A stretch of DNA of 5,689 nt from Owenweeksia sp. TMED14 (GTDB taxonomy: Bacteria; Bacteroidota; Bacteroidia; Flavobacteriales; Schleiferiaceae): positions 3,412 to 9,100 of the forward strand of contig NHBT01000031.1 of the NCBI GenBank assembly GCA_002167805.1. Direction: 5' to 3'. The position numbers and the translations under genes were made by a program. The notes under the pieces were generated by a model that made no database searches, had not been told where the DNA came from, and worked only from the letters and a program-made list of their open reading frames with translations. Of the stretch, positions 1 to 5,312 are shown piece by piece (the first letter of the stretch is position 1; each line of letters begins with the position of its first letter).

Positions 1-261
1 ACGAGGAAAATGATCAATGAAGCTTTAACCGCATCTTTCAAGGATTTGGATTTTATTAAAGACAAAATATTTGGTCTTAACCGTTTGAAGCATATTGAGG
101 GAATCCCAAAAGAAGTCTTGGATCCAAGAAAATCTTGGAGAGATGCAAACGAATTTGATGAAGCTGCAAAGAAATTAGCACTTAAGTTTCAAAATAATTT
201 CAAACAGTTTCAATCAGAATCATCACCTGAAACTATTTTAGGTGGACCATCTTTTTACTAA
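1..261 (+). CDS. pckA: Phosphoenolpyruvate carboxykinase (ATP), C-terminal part (5' end outside window)
   Basis: The reading frame is open from base 1 (Thr-Arg-Lys before the first internal Met) to a TAA at 259-261, so this is the last 86 residues of a gene that starts to the left. The enzyme converts oxaloacetate and ATP to phosphoenolpyruvate, CO2 and ADP in the cytoplasm, the entry step of gluconeogenesis. Recognition rests on the typical C-terminal pattern: TRKMINEAL (family: TRAMI.AAL), then FGLN, then GIPKEVLDPRKSW (family: G(V/I)P..(V/I)L(D/N)PR.(T/S)W), a helix with AAKKLALKF..NFKQF, and an ETILGGP tail. The nucleotide-binding and catalytic regions lie upstream and cannot be checked. 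The gene converges on the PhoH gene with 3 nt between stop codons, and no convincing terminator is visible. The internal ATG at base 10 is not the true start. Confidence 0.93.
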   Translation, partial: TRKMINEALTASFKDLDFIKDKIFGLNRLKHIEGIPKEVLDPRKSWRDANEFDEAAKKLALKFQNNFKQFQSESSPETILGGPSFY

Positions 262-264
262 ACT

Positions 265-1611
265 CTAAAGTAAATCGTTAGCCAAATTCGCAAGACCTGA
301 ACGCTCACCTTTCTCAAGGGTCACATGTGCATATATTGATTGGCCACGAAGCCTGTCTACGATATAAGAGAGACCATTTGATTGCTCATCTAAATAAGGA
401 GTGTCTATTTGATGTACATCTCCTGTGAAGATAAATTTAGAATTCTCACCAGCCCTGGTGATTATGGTTTTTATTTCGTGAGGTGTTAAATTCTGTGCTT
501 CATCCACAATAAAAATAACATTTGACAGGGATCGACCTCTGATATAGGCTAAAGGGGTAACAAGAATCTTTTCATTAGCAACCATTTCCTCAATTTGTTT
601 ATAGTTTCTATCTCTTTCTCCAAATTGATTTTTAATAAACTTTAGATTGTCCCACAAGGGCTGCATATATGGATTAATCTTCTGCTCTGCATCTCCAGGC
701 AAAAAGCCTATATCCCTGTTCGAAAGGGGTACTATAGGTCTTGCTAAATATATCTGCTTGAAATCGCGACGCTGCTCTAGAGAGCCTGCTAGGGCCAATA
801 GTGTTTTACCTGTTCCTGCAACACCAGTTAAAGTGACAAGACGAATTGAGGGGTTCATTATAGCATGAAGAGCAAATGCTTGTTCAGAATTTCTGGGCTG
901 AATACCATAATAGTTGGACTTTTCTACCAACTCCATATTATTTGAACCGCCATTAAAAAAAGCTAATGCTGATTTTTTTGAAGATTTAAGGATATAAAAA
1001 AGGTTAGATTCGAGTTTTAGGTTGGAAATTTTCTTCGAATTAAAATTTAAATTCTTCTGCTCGAACAAAACTTGAAGATCCTTTTCAGAAAATTTAGAGT
1101 GTTCAGAGCGACCGGAGAATCTATTATTTGACTCTTTTACTCTTCCTGTTAAATAATCTTCAGCATGAATATCTAAACCCTTTGCTTTCAGTCTCAAATT
1201 AATATCTTTTGTGACTAATATTACAGGTCTATCGGGCTGCTTTTCTTGTAAAAAAAGAGCAGCATTTAAGATACTGTGATCTTTTTTCCCCTTACCATAA
1301 ATCTCAGTAGCATCAACATTTAGACCCGGAGTTGCCATGATAACTCGAAACTTTCCTCTTTTTTCACCATTGAGGCTAATCCAGTCTGTTAATTTCTTTT
1401 TTTGAGCTTTTTTATCCAAAAGGCGAATAAATTCTCTCGCTTCAAAGTTTTTAATATCACTTCCCTTCTTGAACTCATCTAACTCTTCTAGAACTGGGAT
1501 TGGAATAGCCACATCATGCTCTTCAAAATTCATTATCGCATTATGATCATAGAGAATTACCGAGGTGTCAAGAACAAATATTTTTCGTATCATCTTCAAG
1601 TTTGAAATCAT
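265..1611 (-). CDS. PIN domain-PhoH family ATPase (PhoH2-type, possible ribonuclease/RNA helicase)
   Basis: A 448-residue two-domain protein. Residues 8-155 form a PIN nuclease-like domain with acidic residues in the expected places: D15 (FVLDTS), E43 (VLEELDEF), D111 (KKDHSIL) and D136 (TKDINLR). After a linker (about 156-235), residues 236-448 form the PhoH P-loop domain: IQPRNSEQ (237-244), Walker A GVAGTGKT (263-270), RPIVPLSNRDIGFLPGD (291-307), NPYMQPLWDNL (313-323), Walker B VIFIVDEAQN (365-374), TGDVHQID (396-403) and KGERSGLANLA (434-444). PIN-PhoH proteins (PhoH2, YlaK) have been described as sequence-specific RNA unwinding and cleaving enzymes; the cellular role here is unknown. 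Both domains look intact. The chosen ATG has an AAGGAA 5 nt upstream (1617-1622), unusually clear for this genome. Met7 (ATG at 1591-1593) is an alternative that fits the usual family N-terminus but has a weaker leader. Despite the PhoH name, nothing here indicates phosphate control. Confidence 0.95.
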   Translation of the reverse strand: MISNLKMIRKIFVLDTSVILYDHNAIMNFEEHDVAIPIPVLEELDEFKKGSDIKNFEAREFIRLLDKKAQKKKLTDWISLNGEKRGKFRVIMATPGLNVDATEIYGKGKKDHSILNAALFLQEKQPDRPVILVTKDINLRLKAKGLDIHAEDYLTGRVKESNNRFSGRSEHSKFSEKDLQVLFEQKNLNFNSKKISNLKLESNLFYILKSSKKSALAFFNGGSNNMELVEKSNYYGIQPRNSEQAFALHAIMNPSIRLVTLTGVAGTGKTLLALAGSLEQRRDFKQIYLARPIVPLSNRDIGFLPGDAEQKINPYMQPLWDNLKFIKNQFGERDRNYKQIEEMVANEKILVTPLAYIRGRSLSNVIFIVDEAQNLTPHEIKTIITRAGENSKFIFTGDVHQIDTPYLDEQSNGLSYIVDRLRGQSIYAHVTLEKGERSGLANLANDLL

Positions 1612-1629
1612 TTGAATTCCTTACATAAT

Positions 1630-1641
1630 ATTTCATGAAAT
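1630..1641. repeat. 12-bp perfect palindrome in the phoH leader
   Basis: ATTTCATGAAAT reads identically on both strands. It lies 18 bp upstream of the PhoH start codon, in the region between divergently transcribed genes. A second, shorter inverted repeat (arms ATGTT/AACAT, 3-nt spacer) lies at 1679-1691. Either could be an operator, but short palindromes arise readily in AT-rich DNA, and no regulator is identifiable. Confidence 0.3.
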
Positions 1642-1728
1642 TATAGTATTAATGTTATCCTTTTATTATGATACAAATATGTTTTTAACATCTATGAGAT
1701 TGTAACAAAACGCGAAGTAATTTTGAAT

Positions 1729-2244
1729 ATGATAAAAAAGTACTTAAGACTAGCTATCGCAGCACTAATTCTAGGAGTAGCCATTTTTCAGTTTACTGAA
1801 TCTGAAATCGGAAATGGAATATTTCTAATACTTCTAATGATTTTTCCAATACTTTTCCATTTTAGAAATGAAAGGATTCTCATGGCCCTATGGCAAATAA
1901 GAAAGCAAGACTTTGAAAAAGCAGGCAAACACTTAGACAAAATTAAATACCCTGAAAGCACACTTATAACGGGTCAACTTGCTTATTACTATTTTCTCAG
2001 AGGCCTTATGCATTCACAGACAAACCTGGCAAAGAGTGAATCTTGGATGAAAAAAGCCCTCTCAACAGGCCTGAGAATGAAACAAGATAGAGCTCTTGCC
2101 AAAATGCAACTGTCAGCCATGGCCATGACCAAAAGAAAACGTAAAGAGGCGCAAGCTCTTCTTACAGAAGCTAAAAAGCTTGATGATAAAGGATTACTAA
2201 GGGATCAAATAAAAATGTTACAGCAACAAATGAAAAGAATTTAA
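1729..2244 (+). CDS. Small membrane protein with TPR-like C-terminal helices, function unknown
   Basis: A 171-residue protein I do not recognise by name. The N-terminus has two hydrophobic stretches likely to span the membrane (about 5-22 and 29-45), separated by a short acidic turn (TESEIGNG). They are followed by a positively charged, mostly helical region (46-171). This has spacing and residues like tetratricopeptide helices: ALWQIRKQDFEKAGKHLDKI (53-72), AYYYFLRGLMHSQTNLAKSESWMKKALSTG (85-114) and RKRKEAQALLTEAKKL (136-151). The positive-inside rule would place this region in the cytoplasm. A scaffold or protein-protein interaction role is only a guess. An in-frame TTG at 1723 would add two residues; ATG at 1729 is preferred, with no Shine-Dalgarno sequence before it. 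The gene diverges from phoH and converges on yajC with 6 nt between stop codons, so it is probably monocistronic. Confidence 0.82.
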   Translation: MIKKYLRLAIAALILGVAIFQFTESEIGNGIFLILLMIFPILFHFRNERILMALWQIRKQDFEKAGKHLDKIKYPESTLITGQLAYYYFLRGLMHSQTNLAKSESWMKKALSTGLRMKQDRALAKMQLSAMAMTKRKRKEAQALLTEAKKLDDKGLLRDQIKMLQQQMKRI

Positions 2245-2265
2245 AAATTCTTATTTGTTTTTTTT
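2235..2265 (+). terminator. Candidate rho-independent terminator after the TPR-like gene (weakly bidirectional)
   Basis: A perfect inverted repeat, AAGAATTT (2235-2242) and AAATTCTT (2245-2252), overlaps the stop codons of both convergent genes. On the plus strand it is followed by a run of 8 T (2258-2265). The stem is AT-rich and therefore weak, and only a 4-nt loop is possible if the innermost pair opens. Read from the minus strand, the same hairpin is followed by only four T, so it may serve yajC less well. Confidence 0.45.
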
Positions 2266-2574
2266 ATTACTTGACGGATTGGCTTGAATTGTCAAATCCT
2301 TGCTGACTGCGGCCTTTTCAAATCTTAAGCGACTATTTTCAGATTCGACAAGTATAGTTTTTTCATCGACATCTAATATTTTACCATGTATTCCGCTTGT
2401 TGTAACAATTCGCATTCCTTTAACCAATTGACTTCGAAACTTATTTTCTTCTTTTTGCTTCTTCATTTGTGGCCGAATAAAGAAGAAATACATAACAGCA
2501 ACAATTGCGATTAATGGGAGAAAGCTTCCTATACCTCCCGCTGCTGAATTTGATTGTAAAAACATTGTATTCAT
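2251..2574 (-). CDS. yajC: Preprotein translocase accessory subunit YajC
   Basis: A 107-residue protein of the usual YajC length and plan: a short non-cytoplasmic N-terminus, a single membrane helix (about 17-33) ending in the family hallmark FFIRPQMKKQKEE (31-43), then a small cytoplasmic domain with LVKGMRIVTTSGIHGKILDVDEKTILVE (50-77) and a lysine-rich tail. YajC associates with SecDF and YidC at the Sec translocon in the inner membrane; it is accessory and not catalytic. It is the last gene of the minus-strand run, 26 nt after the DUF1573 lipoprotein gene. The start ATG at 2572-2574 has an A-rich leader without a Shine-Dalgarno sequence; Met4 is a possible alternative. The usual neighbours further down in many Bacteroidota (a YbbR-domain gene and coaE) are absent here and replaced by a convergent gene. 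Confidence 0.95.
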   Translation of the reverse strand: MNTMFLQSNSAAGGIGSFLPLIAIVAVMYFFFIRPQMKKQKEENKFRSQLVKGMRIVTTSGIHGKILDVDEKTILVESENSRLRFEKAAVSKDLTIQANPSSNKKNK

Positions 2575-2600
2575 AATTTTATTTAGATTGAAAAAAAGAA

Positions 2601-3047
2601 TTATTTACCGGCTACTTGAGCTCTAATTTTTAAAATTTTTGTGTTAGGCACAGTGTTCGCAGATAATGTCACTGTTTTCTCTTGGCTACCAACTTTGCCC
2701 TTGGAATTAAATTGAACAGATATGACCCCCGTAGTTCCAGGTGCTATGGGCTCATTTGAATATTTAGGGACTGTGCATCCACAACTACCTTGAGCTGAAC
2801 TGATAATAAGGGGAGCTTTCCCAGTATTTGTAAATATGAAATCGTGATCTACTACATCGCCATCACTAATTGGACCAAAATTCCATTCTTCTTCTTCAAA
2901 TGAAAAAATGGGTAGTTCATTTTGAGAAAAAATATCTGAATCATTTAGTTTTATATCTTCTGTTTCGAAGTTTTTGATTTTTGAAGTAGCATCTGAGCAT
3001 GAAATTAATAGAATACTCGCAACAAAAATGGTAAGAATATTTTTCAT
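2601..3047 (-). CDS. DUF1573 domain lipoprotein
   Basis: A 148-residue exported protein. The N-terminus is a lipoprotein signal peptide: MKN, a hydrophobic stretch (4-16) and the lipobox LISC with the acylated cysteine at C17. An acidic linker (about 20-50) leads to a DUF1573 domain (about 51-146), a beta-sandwich related to ASH/MSP-type Ig-like folds. Its hallmarks are FGPISDGDVVDHDFIFTNTG (57-76), the IISSAQGSCGCTVP segment (81-94, cysteines C89 and C91) and IAPGTTGVISVQF (101-113). The molecular function of the family is not established. The protein is expected to be anchored in an inner or outer membrane facing the periplasm. It lies between nusB and yajC, an arrangement common in Bacteroidota, and a promoter-like element sits directly upstream (3070-3100). 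There is no Shine-Dalgarno sequence before the ATG. Confidence 0.92.
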   Translation of the reverse strand: MKNILTIFVASILLISCSDATSKIKNFETEDIKLNDSDIFSQNELPIFSFEEEEWNFGPISDGDVVDHDFIFTNTGKAPLIISSAQGSCGCTVPKYSNEPIAPGTTGVISVQFNSKGKVGSQEKTVTLSANTVPNTKILKIRAQVAGK

Positions 3048-3069
3048 AAATATGTAAATTTGAATTCTG

Positions 3070-3100
3070 CGAAAGTACTAATCAATTAGTCCTCTCCCAA
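3070..3100 (-). promoter_or_regulatory. Candidate Bacteroidetes-type promoter for DUF1573-yajC
   Basis: On the minus strand TTG (3098-3100) is followed by 20 nt and then TACTTTCG (3070-3077). This matches the Bacteroidetes primary sigma pattern TTG-N(about 17-23)-TAnnTTTG with one mismatch in the -7 box. The -7 box begins immediately after the nusB stop codon (3078-3080), and the -33 box lies inside the nusB coding end. The start of transcription would fall near 3063-3066, leaving a leader of about 16-19 nt before the lipoprotein ATG. Confidence 0.5.
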
Positions 3101-4016
3101 CCTTTTTGACTTTACCTTCTTGGACCATGTCACTAATCAAAGAATCCAACAATCCATTAATGAATCCTGGAGACTTTTCTGTTGAATATTGTTTGGCTAA
3201 TTCTATAGCCTCATTAATGGTGACTTTGACTGGAACTTCTTGAGCATTAATGACCTCAACGAGAGATTGCTCAATAATACATCTATCTAGAGGAGCTAAT
3301 CTTTCATAGTCCCATTTCTCAGACTTTGATCGAACTCTTTCCATTAAATTTAAGTGGGACTCGATGGATTTAGTAAATAACATCTGAGCAAAAATTTTAT
3401 CTTCTTTATCTTTAAAAAGCTTCACTAAAAGGGGTTTTCCAGTTTTTGCATTTTGAAGTGTTTGAACAGCCATCATTTGGGCAGCATCAATATCATCAGA
3501 CCAATGGATATTTAGGTCCTCATAATAGCTTTGAATAGATAAATTATTCGCTATCGCATCACTGTAAAATTTTTTGAACCAAATAACACCATCTTGCTCA
3601 TTTGGAACACTTTCCGAAAGAAACCAATCTGAATGAGCCTCTTTGGACCAAAAGGAAAAAAATGCTCCACGGATCATATCAATATCATCATCCCAATTAA
3701 TTATATTTTTATCCCAAGCCCTAAGAACTTCTTTATCCAAAACTAACGCTTGCATAAAGGGCATATTAAGTAAAGAATCTATCCGTGCTTGCCTTTTAAG
3801 ATTCGGGATCTTCTTCGTTTTCTCTATTTGAAGACGTTCTTTTAAAAACGAATGAAAATGCCAAAAAATTTTAAGCTCGTACAGATAAAGGTTGTAAATA
3901 TTTTGAATACTTTCATCAAGCGCATTTAATGCAACTTTTGGGTTTTTTTGATCTCCTTGATAAAAAGAGAAAAGTGCCTGCATGACTTTTATGCGGATAT
4001 GTCGTCGAGTAAGCAT
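3078..4016 (-). CDS. nusB: Transcription antitermination factor NusB, long Bacteroidota form
   Basis: A 312-residue protein. The beginning (LTRRHIRIKVMQALFSFYQ, 2-20) and the C-terminal region (about 195-300) carry the NusB fold, with the signature LAPLDRCIIEQSLVEV (240-255) and VPVKVTINEAIELAKQYSTEKSPGFINGLLD (261-291). Classical NusB, as in E. coli, is about 140 residues; here roughly 150 extra, mostly helical residues lie between the first helix and the core, as is usual in Bacteroidota. NusB with NusE (S10) binds boxA RNA and supports antitermination and processing of rRNA transcripts. The start ATG (4014-4016) has no Shine-Dalgarno sequence. The gene lies 28 nt after the pseudouridine synthase gene and 30 nt before the DUF1573 gene. 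A TATTTTTG element just upstream may be its own promoter. What the inserted region does is unknown. Confidence 0.95.
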   Translation of the reverse strand: MLTRRHIRIKVMQALFSFYQGDQKNPKVALNALDESIQNIYNLYLYELKIFWHFHSFLKERLQIEKTKKIPNLKRQARIDSLLNMPFMQALVLDKEVLRAWDKNIINWDDDIDMIRGAFFSFWSKEAHSDWFLSESVPNEQDGVIWFKKFYSDAIANNLSIQSYYEDLNIHWSDDIDAAQMMAVQTLQNAKTGKPLLVKLFKDKEDKIFAQMLFTKSIESHLNLMERVRSKSEKWDYERLAPLDRCIIEQSLVEVINAQEVPVKVTINEAIELAKQYSTEKSPGFINGLLDSLISDMVQEGKVKKVGRGLID

Positions 4017-4033
4017 AGAACTTTAATGAGTCT

Positions 4034-4041
4034 CAAAAATA
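4034..4041 (-). promoter_or_regulatory. Candidate -7 promoter element for nusB
   Basis: TATTTTTG on the minus strand is a perfect match to TAnnTTTG, lying in the 28-nt gap before nusB. Transcription would start about 10-15 nt before the ATG. The weakness is the -33 box: the nearest upstream TTTTG is 26 nt away, longer than the usual spacing, so this may be a weak or activator-dependent promoter, or chance in AT-rich DNA. Confidence 0.33.
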
Positions 4042-4044
4042 CAA

Positions 4045-4650
4045 TTAAAATCTATCTGATAAGTTTTCAAAATTCATTATTTCCTCATTTCTTGGATGAC
4101 GAAAAGACAAAAAACTTGCATGAAGAGCGATTCCTTTATACTCCCATTCTTTTCCACCATAGTGGACATCTCCTAAAATAGGATAGCCCCTTTTACTCGA
4201 TTGTATTCTTATTTGATGATAACGCCCCGTTTGGGGTTCCACTTCACCAATATTTTCATCTATCCGATTTCCCTTTAAAAAAGCCCTTTTACCCTCATTA
4301 TCGTGGACGATAATACTCTTAAAATTAATAGGATCTTTCTTTAAGTAATCCTCCCAACTCCATGATTTCTCATTTAATAGGACATGGGTTTTGAAGCGGT
4401 ATTTCTTTCTAACTGTTCTCCTTTCAAACTGTTGCATCAAGTGGGTACATGATTTTTTTTTACGAGCCAAAACCATAAGACCGCTTGTGGGCCTATCTAA
4501 TCTGTGAACAGCCCATGACTTACCGCCCCATTCGTTTTCAACCCAATCTTGGAGGTTTGGGTTCCCAAGCCTGTCAGGCTCTACCATCAGCATAGTAGGC
4601 TTAACTACGACACCAATTAAATCGTCTAGGAATAAAACTTTGGGATCCAT
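4045..4650 (-). CDS. RluA-family RNA pseudouridine synthase
   Basis: A 201-residue enzyme of the RluA family, expected to isomerise specific uridines to pseudouridine in rRNA or tRNA in the cytoplasm. The catalytic motif is AVHRLDRPTSGLMVLA (47-62) with D52 as the catalytic aspartate. Other family marks are VVVKPTMLMVEP (14-25), RKKYRF (81-86), EPQTGRYHQIRIQ (138-150) and YPILGDVHYGG (156-166). It has no N-terminal S4 RNA-binding domain and is shorter than RluC/RluD, resembling the compact TruC/RluA-like type. The tyrosine in TGRYHQIR replaces the usual threonine. Target site cannot be told from sequence. The ATG at 4648-4650 lies inside the end of the lycopene cyclase gene (25-nt overlap); a later start would remove the conserved KP region, so the overlap appears real and suggests translational coupling. 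Confidence 0.92.
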   Translation of the reverse strand: MDPKVLFLDDLIGVVVKPTMLMVEPDRLGNPNLQDWVENEWGGKSWAVHRLDRPTSGLMVLARKKKSCTHLMQQFERRTVRKKYRFKTHVLLNEKSWSWEDYLKKDPINFKSIIVHDNEGKRAFLKGNRIDENIGEVEPQTGRYHQIRIQSSKRGYPILGDVHYGGKEWEYKGIALHASFLSFRHPRNEEIMNFENLSDRF

Positions 4651-5312
4651 TTAGCTTGCATTACTGTGGTATATATCAGCATCATTGCCATACAATAAAA
4701 AGCATCCTCAACTGGAATTGTAAATATTCGATATCCTGAAATTTCTAATTCAGAATACCAAACAATAGGGTTATCCAAAAACGAACCTGTTAATAATCCA
4801 TTAACAATTACAAAGGGAATCAGCATTATTATATATGACCTAAAAAAGGATTTGAGCCACTTTACCTTCCATAGCCCAGCTAAAATTAATTCAGCACCAA
4901 GGGCAATACCAACAATTGCAGTATACATACCTGTTTGTTGAATGCCAGCATAAATTAAAAATGCCCCTGCCAGAATACTGGATCTATGCATCAATTTAGA
5001 AGTAGATTTTATTGGAAAAAAGAGCTGCATAACTTCATAAATAAAATAAGATGCAAAAGGAACCACAATAAAAAAAAGAACTTCTTCAATAGGAAGATTT
5101 GCAATATATATATCGACTAAATAATCAGGATTAAACCCCCAATATCCTTCTTGCGTAAACATAATGTCCCATGGGATCATTATTAACATTGTCAAAAAGG
5201 TCGATAATAACATTCGTTTCCATTTCTTGTAATAGGCGATCCTCGGCTCAAATGATCTAGTTAAAGGTCCAAGAAAAACTAAAGCATCTAATAGTAGGTA
5301 CAGTCCCTTCAT
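4626..5312 (-). CDS. crtYcd: Lycopene beta-cyclase, fused CrtYc-CrtYd type
   Basis: A 228-residue, very hydrophobic membrane protein with about six or seven likely helices. It belongs to the non-FAD-motif lycopene cyclase family in which two half-units (CrtYc and CrtYd in actinobacteria) are joined in one chain. Each half carries the acidic hallmark: LPIEEVLFF (73-81) in the first and IPVEDAFYCM (199-208) in the second. Also typical are PWDIMFTQEGYWGFNPDYL (47-65), NGLLTG (171-176) and the W-Y-S-E...SGYRIFTIP approach to the second motif. It closes the ends of lycopene to beta-ionone rings, giving beta-carotene, in the membrane. Its ATG overlaps the crtZ stop (ATGA, 5309-5312), and its end overlaps the pseudouridine synthase start. 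It is complete at about the usual fused-form length. Cyclisation at one or both ends cannot be judged from sequence. Confidence 0.92.
   Translation of the reverse strand: MKGLYLLLDALVFLGPLTRSFEPRIAYYKKWKRMLLSTFLTMLIMIPWDIMFTQEGYWGFNPDYLVDIYIANLPIEEVLFFIVVPFASYFIYEVMQLFFPIKSTSKLMHRSSILAGAFLIYAGIQQTGMYTAIVGIALGAELILAGLWKVKWLKSFFRSYIIMLIPFVIVNGLLTGSFLDNPIVWYSELEISGYRIFTIPVEDAFYCMAMMLIYTTVMQAKWIPKFYS

Noticed and set aside
224..256. Possible hairpin (CACCT/AGGTG, 11-nt loop) with a T5 run near the pckA end
   Set aside because: The stem has only 5-6 pairs, the T-run is 7 nt away from it, and all of it is coding sequence with clear family conservation.
647..868. 73-codon plus-strand open frame
   Set aside because: Lies entirely inside the well-supported PhoH ATPase domain on the opposite strand and resembles no family; a shadow frame.
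265..1611. Toxin-antitoxin system (PIN domain toxin)
   Set aside because: The PIN domain is fused to a full PhoH ATPase domain, and no small antitoxin gene precedes it; the upstream gene is divergent and encodes a membrane protein.
1674..1709. CATATTTG with upstream TTTG as a phoH promoter
   Set aside because: One mismatch in the -7 box and a 24-nt spacing make it too weak to annotate as a promoter; kept only as a note in the intergenic finding.
1723..1728. TTG start for the TPR-like membrane protein
   Set aside because: It adds only two residues, and the ATG at 1729 gives a normal Met-Ile-Lys-Lys membrane-protein N-terminus.
3643..3831. 62-codon plus-strand open frame
   Set aside because: Antisense to nusB, with no family features or leader; a shadow frame.
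3948..4181. 77-codon plus-strand open frame
   Set aside because: Spans the nusB start, the gap and the pseudouridine synthase end on the opposite strand; composition mirrors those genes, so it is a shadow.
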